A stretch of 64,000 bases of DNA from Paramacrobiotus metropolitanus. Taxonomy: Eukaryota > Tardigrada > Eutardigrada > Parachela > Macrobiotidae. The translations under genes were made by a program, and so were the position numbers. The stretch covers positions 992,001-1,056,000 of the forward strand of contig NW_026570261.1 in NCBI RefSeq assembly GCF_019649055.1, given 5' to 3'. Shown in pieces: positions 46,696 through 58,978 of this stretch. The first letter of the stretch is position 1, and every line of letters begins with the position of its first letter. The notes under the pieces are model-generated. The model ran no database searches. It had not been told where the DNA came from and saw only the letters and a program-made list of their open reading frames with translations.

Positions 46696-47599
46696 TATTC
46701 GTCCGCACTACGATGGGATCGCGACCTGTCCAACTGCGCACCGCAGAAGCCAACCCGCTCCAGCGGTCAGCAGCATAACGGAGTCTCCGCACGAAACGGA
46801 ACAACCTGCTGGTCGGACTTTGGAACCGCCTACATCGGTGGCAAAGTCTATCCCGATACCAGAGGCATCGGGCAGTGTCGACACACGGGTAAGCCGGAAT
46901 GTGCACACCGGAGACACCCGTCTCACCTGCCAGGATCGCACCGGTGAAGGACAGAACGCCGCCAGGGCATCACAACTCCACCACGTTGGAACGCCCGGAT
47001 CAGCACCAGAGACGATGAAGTCTTTCCCGATACCAATGGTGGGAAGACCAACAAAAAAACAACAGGCCGGCATGATATCAGTGGAAGAGTACTGGATGGA
47101 CGAATAGCCAATGACCGACACATATCTCTTGCCTGGTATTTATCAACCAGTCCCCACTTGGGACTGAAAGCCGAGAAACGGCCTAGCTGAGAAACAGCAA
47201 CGTCGAGAAACGACATGGATACCCGGAACTTACCCTCAAGACTAACCTTTTACTTGCACGCATGGACAGTTGACCGGCAATTAGCCGGATTCTTCGGCCG
47301 GACTCGGCTTGAGTGGGTCAAACCCGGTGCAACTCCGGCACGCTCACCGTACCGCACACCCCCCGAGGAATCCTCCGGAAAGAACGGTGCAAACAGCCTG
47401 GTTCCCCGGCAAAGCGAAATAGGTCAGGAGCACCTACTTGGCACTCCGACCTCCTCTGACCTAACTGAAGGAACTCAGCTGAGCTCACACAAAGCTCAGG
47501 AGTCGGTAAAGACTACGACAGTCACCGACATCAGACGCAAATCACCCAACCAGATGGATGAAGCGCAGAAGTCGACCTCACCCCACTCGGGTAAGGCGA

Positions 47600-50500
47600 C
47601 TTTATCGACCTAGAAGGACGTTCAACAGCAACCGACCTTGAAGGTCAGACAAAAACAACCGATAACGGACGTCGGTCAAGTCCAACCGACCACATAAGTC
47701 AGTAGGACTTTCACTTAACCAACCTTGAAGGACGGTCAACAGTTACCGACCTGGAAGGTCGGTCTACCTCAACCGGATAGGAAGGATGGTCAAGCATCAC
47801 CAACCAAGGAAGTTGGCCAACGGACATTGACTACGGAAGTTGGTAAGATCCAACCGACCAAAGAAGTCGGTAGGATTTCAACGACTAATCAGGTCGGACA
47901 ACTTCCACCGACCAAGGTCGGTCAACATCAACAGAAGATGGAGGTCGCACAACAATCTTCGATCAAGGAAATCCGTAACGTCCCACCGACAACAGAAGCC
48001 GGAAGGACCTCATCAAACCAGAAGGATGGATGTCAGTCGACCATATACGGAAGTCCAGCCGGCAAAGCGAAAAAGGCTGGAGCCAACAGATGCCCGGCCG
48101 CCTCAAGCGCAACAGACCGCACCGTAATGCCGTTTCGCTACCATAGTCGACCACAAAAGTCGACCACATCAATGGACCTCACGCAGAGGTCGGCCTGAGC
48201 CGGCCGAATCAAAGAAGAAACCGGAGCTAAAAGACGCCCGGCCACTCAAGATTACGACGGAAGGAGTCGAAAGGAGCAGACCGCTGCCCAGAAGTGACAA
48301 TAACCCTGATTTGCTTCCTTAGCCGGATTCTTCGGTTAGACCCGGAAACGCGTGGTGAAGACCGACGTGATTCGGTTCTTTCACCGTACCGGTACGTCCC
48401 CGGAGGAATCCCCTGGAACGAACTGGGCAACCGACCTCAGTTCCCGGAGGTCGGACCGGAGACAACAGACGCCCCGGCCTGCTAACATAGCACATCGTGA
48501 ACCACGTTCTGCTACCGAAGAAAATTACTCCGGCCAACCGACTCTGGAGTACAGACCGAGAGGATTACGCTAACATGGTGCGAAACACGTCACTGCGCTT
48601 GTTTTACACCGTGTTTGCCTGGCACCCGTGGCCGACTTTGGGACCGGGTAACTGACCAGTAACTTTCGTCACCGCAGACAGTGGTATCCTCATCGGTTTG
48701 GAATGTCACATGGTTCGGAATTGACCACAGAAGTCAAAACCGACCTGTTATGATATGGCCCATTGAATTAAAGCAGGAGCGAAGAACCGGACTTCCGCCC
48801 AAAGACTTAACCCCGCAGACCGCGACTTTAACCACGTCTTCCTACCTCAGTCAACCGCAAAAGTTGACCATTCCGGAGGTAGCTAAACTAAAAAGGAAGT
48901 GGCGCAGACCGTGCCACAGAACCACGATCCGCTACCTTTGTTGACCACGGAAGTCAACCAACCTCAAGGTAGAACTTGGACCCCCCTCGTTACGACTCGG
49001 ATAAAATAGCCGACCACAGAAGTCGGTGAAAGTTTCAACTCAACATCCGAAGGACAAGTCGTAAATGTTCGTTGAAGCACCCATGGTCGACTCCGGAACC
49101 GGAGGGTCAACCAAGCGGACCGCAATAAACACAGCTCGCTACCTTAATCGACCACGGAAGTCGATCCGAATAAGGGTAGTCGATTAGTTAAACGGACCGC
49201 AAGCTCGCAGATCATTAACTTCGACCTGCGATGGAAAACCTGGCCAACAGACGCCATGGCAACCACCGAACTCAACGGAACTTGGACCCGTCAAGAGGCA
49301 AAGTCCAATGTCACATGGCTCAGCGGGATAACCGACCAACAGCGACTCGGATCCGACCCAGAGCATGTGAGAGGTACGAACCGGACCACAACTTTTGATA
49401 ACTTTCCGGGGCTCGGACGAATGCCAAGAGGCCTGAAACGACCTCTCAATGAATGGAGTCAACCATGATGAAGAATCATCGACCTCGGGTTGGACAACAT
49501 TTTACCGGACCTCAGGTCGGATAAAGCGAAGCTAACCAGACAACAAGTCTGGATATGACCCGGAATCACTCGGATCCCAACAGAGCGGATCGCGTCAACC
49601 ATGACCTGCTACCTAAATCGACCACAGAAGTCGATTTTGCCAACGGTAGCCGACCTAAGAAATGTCAACACATGACCGACCGACGTGGACCTGATGGAAG
49701 CATATGGAACCAAAAAGATTACCTGGTGAAAAGGGATCACATAAGTCCCTTGACACCGTAATCAACCAGCAGTGTATGCTGAATGGCCAAAAGACGCCAT
49801 GGAACCGCCAAACTTGACGGAACTCGGACCCGTCCAGAGGCAAAGTCACGGACCCGACCCAGGGCATGTTAGAGGTACGAACACGGCCATCGCTCCTAAC
49901 AACTTTGCAGAGCTCGGATGAATGCCCAGAGGCTAGAAACGACCTCCCAACGGATTGAACCAACTACGAGGGAGAAACCACCGACCTCAGGTTGGATAAC
50001 GCGAAATTACCGACAACAGGCCGGTCAACGAGGATTATTCGGCCGAATGGGACTTGTGTGGCTCCACTTTGAGCTTACATTACCGTAACCCACCTCGGTT
50101 GAACATGGAATCTCGGAATCACCGACCTCAGGTCGGTTAACATTGTACCCGACCTCAGGTCGGCCATGGGGAGTAACCGACAACAGGTCGGTGGATGGAC
50201 ACACCATGGAAGATTTTCACGGAAAACGATTTCCGGACGGAGGTTTGATCAAAACGACTTTGTCTGGTCCCACTTGGACCTGCAATCATGGAATCATCGA
50301 CCTCAGGTCGGATAATAGTGTAACCGAACTCAGGTCGGACTTGTGCGGATAATCGACAACAGGTCGGTGGACGCAAGATTCTAACGAAAAACGACTTCCG
50401 AACGGATAAAATCGACCTCCATCGACCTGGAACATGGAGTAACCGACCTCGGGTCGGATAACATTACACTCGACCTCAGGTCGGATAACCGGCGTTACCG

Positions 50501-51610
50501 ACCACGCAAGTCGGTTAACAACACCGGATCGTTCGGAACTGTCTGGAACATCACCGGATTAGTCGAATTACGACCTTTCGACGTTATACGGTATCCAAAA
50601 TCGGTACCAATGCCACATGATATGGAATTACCGGACAACATTGTAACCGACCTCAGGTCGGACATGTCAAGTAACCGACAACAGGTCGGTAGATGGAGAG
50701 ACTATTGAAACTGTCTAAGGAAAACGACTTCCGGACGGATGAAATCGACCTCAGTCGACCTGTGACACAGGACAACCGACCTCAGGTCGGATAACATTGT
50801 AACCGACCTCGGGTCGGACATGTGGATGAACCGACAACAGATCGGTAGATGGATACCCATAAGAAGAACTCCGCGGAAAACGATTTCCGAACGGATGAAT
50901 TCGGCCAAAACGACCTTGTATGGTCCCACTTGGACCTGCAAGACTGTAACTCTCTTGGTCGACCTGGAACATGGAATATCCGACCTCGGGTCGGAAATCA
51001 CTATCACTGACCTCAGGTCGGATAACCGGTTTAACCGACCACAGAAATCGGTTAATAACACCGGATCCCTGAAACCGCGTGGAAAACCAGCGGATCACCC
51101 GAATTACGACCTTTGAGCGGACCAGTACCAACGTCACGTGGTAACCGACCTCAGGTCGCACAACATTACCACCGACCTCGGGCTAAATAACATTATACCC
51201 GACCTCAGGTCGGACATCAGAAGTCATCGATAACAGGTCGGTGAAGAATGACGAAACTGAAGATTGGAACTGTAAACGACCTCGAAGTGGACAAATTCGA
51301 CTTGACGGGACTTATTTGACCCTACATGGGCCTAAATAACACGGGTCACCGAGGTCGACCATGGAGGCACGTTATCACCGACCTCAGGTCGGATAACATT
51401 ACGACCGACCTCAGGTCGGATATCCATCCTAACCGACAACAGGTCGGATGACAACAGTAAATCATCGTTGGATGGAAGGAGCAAAAAATTCCGACCGGAC
51501 CTTCGAGCCAGTTCGCATCGGATGAAGTCATAACCAGGCTCGTGGTAGCAGATTGAACGGTTTCGACCGTCCACACTTTATCGGCATTACCACTTGGCGA
51601 CCACAGAAGT
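47600..51610. repeat. Array of short CCGAC…GTCGG inverted repeats
   Basis: Dozens of units with a constant stem and varying centre: ACCGACCTCAGGTCGGT, CCGACCTCGGGTCGG, CCGACAACAGGTCGG and CCGACCACAGAAGTCGG, and in the 47.6-48.0 kb part CCGACCAAAGAAGTCGG. I count about two dozen between 50.1 and 51.45 kb alone. Spacing is irregular, about 25-110 bp. A few related words also occur at 41760-42070. Open frames here are by-products of the repeat. Confidence 0.85.
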
Positions 51611-52347
51611 CGCACGACACAAGTACGGTTTTGTCCGACCTGAACTTCGGAATTCGGAACTTAGCCGGATTTACTGACCGCCGGTTAACTAACCGGTAGG
51701 TCGACCTTGGTTAACCGACCTCGGTCCATTTGCCCTATTCAGAGAGGATGCTTTGACATTTGCAACAGCGACAGTGCCTCTCTCTCCGGAACGGACGGAT
51801 ACGAGCCGGACGTAAGTGTCAGCCGTGCTTACCCGACCTCGAACGAATTTACCGGTTACGTTAGGTAACCCGGGAACCGACGCCCCGGACCTGATATACC
51901 GGACTGCATTTGGAAAGAAGACCCCGTGGAAACTCAAGACCCCGTGGACGTCATCCTAGTCGGAATAATCTCTAACCAAACCTGTTTTGTGTTACCTTTG
52001 TGCTCACTGGAATTGTGATTAAACTTTATTACATTTTTCTTTCGCGCTGTTTAACCGTCATTACACTTTTCTTTTACGTTCTCCGAAGCCAACAGAAGCA
52101 AGATGCCTGCCGACAGAAGCATTACCGGCCCAACGAAACGCCCGAGCGGCTTCCAGATTTGCGGCCGTGAGTTGCTTGCCTCTCATGGGTCTGGAAGTGA
52201 AGGATGGGACGGTCAACAGGACACCGGACTCCCACTGGAAGAGGACGCGTACCGGCGACCCCACATGGGTCGACCGGAGAGGTGCGACGCTGGCGCGGTA
52301 CTGAGTCGGAGCATCCTCGCAGGAGCTCGGATTCCCGCCCAGAGGCA

Positions 52348-52791
52348 TGTTAGAGGCACGACAGCCTGCGTGGTAGATACGCCACTTTGCGTATGCGTAC
52401 CAACGCACACATGCTGATTCGCCCTCTCTTGTACGTACGTGAGTGGCTGCACTGCACTCTCCGCCTAGCGGATCCACCGCGGGCGCACTCACTGAGCATA
52501 CTTGCTCTCTCGTTCCTCTCTCGCTGTATGACTCAGCGCTTATACGCTCGCGTTGGATACGAGTCCAGTCTGCGCATCACATTCCACATGTCTGGACAGC
52601 ACGACGTTGCCGCCAGCACTTCTCTCTCTACATTTCATTACGCTCTAGAACTTGCTCTCAGCAACTTGACGTGCTGATTTTGCTTGGCCAGACATTGGCT
52701 CTTGGTTCTTCCTCTCCCGCAATCACGCGGTATTTGCTCCCTTTATCTGTCAATAAAGCTCACTGTGAGTCCCCTGCGCTTGCCTGTCACA
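52348..52791 (+). repeat. 3' LTR of the large element
   Basis: Same 444 bp as 40942-41385, with one substitution seen (CTCACCGCC versus CTCTCCGCC near its position 110). AATAAA is at 52752-52757. Only a weak purine run (GAGGCA) precedes it. Confidence 0.9.
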
Positions 52792-52913
52792 ATAACAAAT
52801 CCAATAAAATTAGGAAAACAATAACAAATTCAAATCAAATAAAGATTTTAATAAAATTAACAAGCCCATCATTATTAAAAAACATCTCAGTAGGTTCGCA
52901 ACTAATGCCAATT

Positions 52914-55900
52914 TCATTTGCGGCGGTAGTACGCCTCCATGAGCACCTGCGCCCCCGCCAACGGGGTGAGGGTGCCCTGCAGCACGGCGTGCTCCGTCGC
53001 GGCGGCCTGTCGCTGCACCGCGGGGTCATTGCGGAACAGGTCCTGGAGGTGGTCGTTGACGAAGCGCCACATCCACAGCAGATTCTGCCGACGACGCTGC
53101 TCCTCTAAATGGCCACTCTCCAACGCCATACCCCGGAATTCTTCCAGCGTGGACCAGGCTTTCTCCATGCCTTCACCGGTCACCGACGACACCCGCACAA
53201 CCTGCGCAAAACTCCGATTAAATCTGGGGAAAGATGCCGGATTTTGTTTTTGCAGTCGGGGCAGCAGAAATTAGAAACGAATTCCATGTACAGTACTTTT
53301 TTCAATAATGCTACTAAATTTGTGTGTAAAAGGAATTACTGGAAAATTATCAAGGCATGCAATAATGTCGGATTGGCTTTTTTCGAGCTAATCAGACCGA
53401 AAATAATTTGTTCCAGTGCAATTTCAAATGCATTTATTTATTTTAAATGCGCTTGATAACTCACGATGCAAGAACAAATTAAATTAAATTACTGTTTGAT
53501 TATTCGAGAATAAAATTAATTATCATTAAAAAAAAGCAATTATTTGAAAACATTATTCTAAATAAGGAAATAAATTATTTGAATCTTAGAATGAATTATT
53601 CGAGATTACGGCCTTAAATAAGTTATTCAAGAATATAGAAAAAAAAATAACTGCGAGTCAGGAATACAAATATCACCGAAATAATGTACTGAAATTTTTC
53701 AAAAATTTACTGTATAGTTTATCGTGGTTGCCAACAGTTAGAAGACCACTAAATTTCATTTAGTAAAATTCAGTTAAAATTTATCTTATTCGTCACGAAT
53801 TTGCAGCTAACTTTGGGGCGCCAGGGGAAAGACTGCGAATGACTCCGGGGCTGGAGGAATTTGAGGGCGCTGATGTAGTCGGACTGCGTGCGGCGGGCGG
53901 CCGGCAGGAGATCCCCGTCGGCCTTGTTGACCACCACGACGTCGCACAGCTCCATGATGCCGCGCTTCATGGCCTGCAGCTCATCCCCGCCGCCCGGGGC
54001 GACGATCAGGACGAACACGTCCACCATGTCGGCCACGACGTACTCGTTCTGGCCCGATCCTACAACCGGAAATTTATCAGACCAAATTATTTCAACTGTT
54101 TACACTGTAGTTAAGTAATTTAATTTAATTTGAATTTTATCGAAGCGGTTACAGTAATTGCACGATTTTTATTCAACAGGTGGTTGCCGACTAATAATCC
54201 TCAATTTGGATATCCGTCTTTATTATAAAAAAACCACGCACTGTAAATTTTTCTGGCTGTTCGAATTTTCCGGAATAATATTCGTCTTTTTAATGGCAGA
54301 AAAAAAATACCAAAAAATGAGTACGAGATCGTAAAGCGTTGTTTTAATTTTTTACAATTTTAATTTAACACAAGATTTCAAAATTTCATAATTTTTAGTA
54401 ACAGGGAAAGGGAACAATATTCCAGTTTTCCAATATTAATATAATGTTCCAATTTTTCTTTCTAAGCGCGGAAAAGAGTGATACAACGTGCAAAGCGTGG
54501 CATTCACACATATGGACATTAATAATTATTAAGTTATTTATAAATTATATTATCGAATGAAAATCAAATCGTTACCTAAATTACGTAAAACCGATCGGAT
54601 GCATGTTTAAAAGTTATAAGAAAAATAAATAAAGAAAAGATGCATAAAAAATCGTGTTTACTGCCCACCTACAGTTTCCACGAAGACCACGTCGTAGCCG
54701 GCGGCCTCGCACAGCAGAATGGCCTCGGCGGTGGTGCGCGTCACCCCGCCCAGGGCGCCGCTGCTGGGCGAGGGGCGGATGAAGGCGCGCGGATTGCGCG
54801 AGAGATTCGCCATGCGCGTCTTGTCTCCCAGCAATGAACCTGGCATTTAAAAAAAACCGAGTTAAGTGCAATTTCTACCCGTATCCGAAAACACTGATTT
54901 CAGACAGTAATCGGATGTGGTAGTATTTTTACGAAAACGTACCCTACAGAAATAATTGTTTATTTCATACCAGAAAAAAAGAGAAGTAAAAAATAGAAGT
55001 CCCGGGAAGTTAGTAATTTTCAGGAAATAATTGTAGCTCTCAATTCCATTAAATGGTTACTTTAAAGACGCACGTGAAATTATTGATACTGGAAGCGTCT
55101 GTGCGTCACTGCACTACGATCTTTATACAGCCCTGCACAGCCAAGTTGGGGCAGTTTTGTTAAATAATTATAAAATAATTGTATACATTGTTTCGTTTTT
55201 GAATTTGCAGTTATCTAGTGTAACTTTTTACGGCGAATCTAGGAGTTTTAAAACCGGTACCCCTTGGTGTGCCAGTAGGGAGCCGAGCACTGGTTAAGGG
55301 GATGGTGTGGTGGTCATTTTTAGGATGCTTATAACGGCCCCTCTGAAGAATACACCGACAGATATTTTTACGTGAGCTTTTCTGGAAAGTCCTAAGCGAA
55401 CCGAAGCCTGTCCGTTATGGGTTCGCAAAAAAATCTAGCGCGATCAGTGCTCGGGCTGACCGTGAAACAATGTGCACTTCCCATAGGATTGTATGCTAAG
55501 ACCTACCTGCCGAAGAATGCGGTTGCCTAGCGCACAGACCAAAGTAACTTCAATTTGATATTTGCCATGAATAAAGCATGGACCACCTGAAACGATTTTG
55601 AGGTTTGAACAGACATAAACTGTCCAGGCGGAGAAATGCAGTGGCCGGATGAACAGAATAAAAAATCAGCAAAGCGGCTGCAAAAAATACGTATGCTTTC
55701 TCTTACAGTGTCTCGAAATGGAGTGTTTCAGGCATATTGTACAAGTGAAAGACTTTTTATTGACGCTCAAGGCTTCGCAAATACGATTTCGTCGAAAATA
55801 ATTACCCGTCGCATCCCGTGGCTGCACCGGAAGCGTGCGAGGGAGGTCACTCCCCGATTCAAAGGTGCTTGCAGTCACTCTGCAAAGGTCACCCAGGCTT

Positions 55901-57374
55901 AGCCGAAATCGGCTGATGTATGGTATCGTTCGCAAGAGCATTGAACGACCAACACCTCAGAGGTAGTGCTTTTGAACAATGACGTCATCAGAATTTTTAA
56001 GCAAATTTCAAACAGGACTACTGCTACCACGCTGAGTGGGTCAAGCCGCTTTTTTCCTCTGGTCTACCCTAATTTTGACCTCACGGTTATTCGGAAAGCG
56101 GTCTCAGCGTAGAATCTCCAAGTGATAAAGATGTCGGACACACACGGCAACTAAGAAAAAATTAAATGAGGAAGTATTCTGTGACGGCTGACCTGTGCTA
56201 ATTTTTTGAAAAAACTGCCCCAACTTGGCTGAGCAGGGCTGTATACATAAAAATATTTTTTATGAATGTTAGAAGGTAGAACACTTCGTCTCGAGTAGCA
56301 AAAAAACAAGCCGAACACATTATCACGATACGACTGACATTATTTTTTTCTACATGCGGTTCAGAAAAAATTATTTGAGTCCTTGGTAGACAAACAATAG
56401 CCTGCCATAAAAAAATTCATAAATTTCACTAAGGATTTAAGACAAATTTAAACAGCATGAAAACAGACATTTATATCCTAAACAAATTAGAAAAAAATTA
56501 CAGAATTCTGGCCGTAATTTGGAGAAAACTGGAAGTGATTACCTCCGGTGATACGCGAGGAGGGGTCGATGGTCAGACATGCCACCTTGTGATTCCGCTC
56601 GTCGTTGGCCAGATACGAGCCCAGACATTCCAGAAACGTCGATTTGCCCGCACCCGGCGAGCCCGAAACACCTGCATTAAATACAATCAAATTACAGCAG
56701 AATGGAATAAAATCTTCCATAATATCATCGCACTCCCATAGAAGTGCGGGAAAATTCTACAGCAGCAGAAATCCTCCGAAAAGGAACAAGAAAATATTAT
56801 TCGTAACAGTGTAACACTAACAAGCAGGCAATAATCGGTGCTTGCCCGTTGCCAAATATAAGTAGAGGCTGTTGATTTCCTGCCTCCGAAAATGCCGTAC
56901 GAAAATCCATAAGCTGCATTAAATTAAATAAATTAAACTGCATTAAATTAAATAAATTATTATTGATACAATCACTGGTAAAATAGGAAAAATAAAATAA
57001 CGGTAAATTAACTGAAATAAAATTATGGTAAATTTAAATTGATGTTTACCCCGCATTAATTTTATTTTCTGCTTACCAATACGCAGCGACAAGGCATCCC
57101 GTCCCTGTTCCCGCAGCCTCCGTTGCTGCTCCGCCAGGACCAGGGTGAGAAGCGCAGTGGCCTGCTGCTGCTTGGCGGCCCGGGTGGATTCAACGAGGGT
57201 GATGGCCTCCGCCAGCGCCCATCGCTGCCCCTGCAGTACCCCGTCCAATAAACGCTGCACCTGGCTGTCGACGGACGAAGATGCTGCAGACGGCGTGGAA
57301 TACCGTCGTGGAATAGGGCCCTGGGGATGCAGGCAACGAGGGATGAGCCAGAGCGCCCGGGCCAGACGATGCAT
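52914..57374 (-). CDS. MMAA: MMAA-type mitochondrial G3E GTPase (cobalamin chaperone), five exons, 377 aa
   Basis: Exons in transcription order: 57374..57077, 56671..56543, 54839..54669, 54059..53812, 53201..52914, all in frame. MMAA guards and reloads methylmalonyl-CoA mutase with adenosylcobalamin. Visible motifs: Walker A GSPGAGKS (103-110), [32 protein letters not shown], switch-region ETVGSGQ across an exon junction, and base-specificity NKAD (244-247). The N-terminus ([14 protein letters not shown]… with Arg and no acids) fits a mitochondrial presequence. An in-frame Met 11 codons upstream is possible. Human MMAA is about 418 aa, so the length is near normal. The C-terminal helical part ([16 protein letters not shown]) is the family dimerisation arm. 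Exons are markedly GC-rich against very AT-rich introns. Intron 2 carries a TIR element. Confidence 0.92.
55136..56243. mobile_element. 1.1-kb TIR element in MMAA intron 2
   Basis: The ends TACAGCCCTGC…AAGTTGGGGCAGTTTT (55136-55176) and their reverse complement (about 56203-56243) form TIRs of about 40 bp. TA at both edges fits a TA target duplication. The interior has no transposase. A degraded sequence at about 22985-23035 (GCCCGAACTTGG…CCCCTGTATA) may be the end of a related copy. Confidence 0.6.
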
Positions 57375-58978
57375 GATCACAGAGGAAAAATGAGCAGGAG
57401 AAAGCACTTTAAAACATAATCAAGGGTGATTTTGCAGATATCAGCTGTTGCTGGTTGGCACCCCGCTTGTACACCTGCATTTCCTGGTGATTTCAGGCAG
57501 GCATCGCGCACGGGATAATAAAGGAAAGAAAGGCCAAAACTGGGGTCTAGGAAACCTTTAAAAAATATGTCACGTTTGCGAAGATTCCAGAGATTTCAAC
57601 CATACCCATAATTATTTTTCTCAAGTGATTTTGTAGGTATAACAAATCATAAACCCACAAGATCATAGTTAGAGTGGTCACAAGGTTGCCGCCCGTGATG
57701 ACAGCTACCTATCTGTATAGACATCACTGTGCATCCGTATTCCGTAATATGCTACGGTGATGTTTGTTTTTTTTTCATCATTTCATAGTTTTATATTGGA
57801 ATAACATAGTTCAGTGCAATCCCAAAAAAAGGTAAATATTGTATAACTTGTACAAATAACTCGAGCACGTTGCCTATGCAGTTATAACTCAAGAACAGAA
57901 AATATTTCCGGAAAATCACGATCGACACGCCACAACACTACGATATTCACTTCAATAAAATTATAAATCCAGTACTAACGAGTACAACACATAAAGCCAG
58001 TGGTCGTTCAGCAAAAGCAGCAGCTTAACATTACAGAGTTAACTTAAAATCAGACAATAAAAAACCTTAAAAATTTTGGGATTTTCTTGGTTCGCAAGTA
58101 AAAGTTCAAGGCATAGGCGCGACCAGTAAACGTCGCGGTAAAAACACCGAAGAAGACATTTTTCGGCAATATTGCCGGTGGGTGATCATGAGCGAGTCAG
58201 CGCTTCTACAGTAGTGAGTGTATACCGGTTTGGGACAGGGTCAGTAGTATTAATTAATTTTTATAGTAAGTAGTAACTCCGTGCGCTACGCGCTGAATAC
58301 AAAAAAAATCCTTTCTCCCCAAAAGCAATGAGGCACCTGAACACGTCTGGTTGTTGCCAGTCTTTGCTTTCGTAGCTTGTCATTTAATTATTATTGTGCT
58401 TTTCATGTCTGTTATGACGGATGTTATAGTAAAAAAAAGCTGCTGTTGCCAGCAACAGACGCGTCAGCATTGTGTATTCGCTGCATCTTTCCGATTATGA
58501 ATTAAAATGTACGAGATTTTCATCCATGATCAGCATGGCATAGACATCACTGTACAGTACATCCGTACTCCGTGACTTCTGCACATGCGGCTTCTGCATG
58601 CATTCAGAATAAGACAGGCAAAAAAAGGCATTTCTCCACGTTCCGAGATAAGAAACAAGTGACTCGTCCCAGACGAGGCATTGCTGCGGAAATTTACATT
58701 CCTCAACGTGTGATTACGATGTACAAGCGGTGACACTTTTTTCAGTGAGCGATAACACATCACTGGTCCCTGTTGCTCGCTCAGTCAAATGTCTGTACGA
58801 GTATTTTTCTTGTTCACGGTCTGCCAGACATCATTAAACACGCATTGGACTCCGCTGACAAATATGCTACTATTTGTATCATCAACACGGCCATATTGTT
58901 AACAACTTTATGTTATTGTGTTTGGCCATCAAAATTGCCATAATAAATCGGTTATTTCACGGGTAATATTTGTACCGC
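57375..58978. other. Divergent intergenic region between MMAA and the forkhead gene
   Basis: This 1.6-kb region should contain both promoters, since MMAA is on the minus strand and the forkhead gene on the plus. A word AGACATCACTGT…CATCCGTA…TCCGT occurs twice in the same orientation, near 57718 and 58543. No coding sequence is supported. Confidence 0.45.

Larger units (their letters stand above)
40942..52791 (+). mobile_element. 11.85-kb LTR retroelement with gag-like ORF and no pol
   Basis: The two 444-bp LTRs (40942-41385 and 52348-52791) begin TGTTAG, end GTCACA and differ at a single base that I found. The 4-bp flanking repeat is ATAA. TGGTAAGCAGATCG directly after the left LTR is in the primer-site position. 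A 919-codon gag-like ORF, a low-complexity ORF in the -1 frame, and then about 5 kb dominated by short CCGAC/GTCGG inverted repeats fill the interior. There is no frame with reverse transcriptase, RNase H or integrase features, so it is a large non-autonomous (LARD-like) element. Near-identical LTRs imply recent insertion. Confidence 0.87.

Noticed and set aside
46700-51937. Pol (reverse transcriptase or integrase) in the large LTR element
   Set aside because: No frame shows YxDD, HHCC or DDE-type motifs; the long frames are translations of the CCGAC/GTCGG repeat.
55636-55902. Transposase fragment in the MMAA intron element
   Set aside because: The 88-codon frame has no DDE or helix-turn-helix pattern that I can see.
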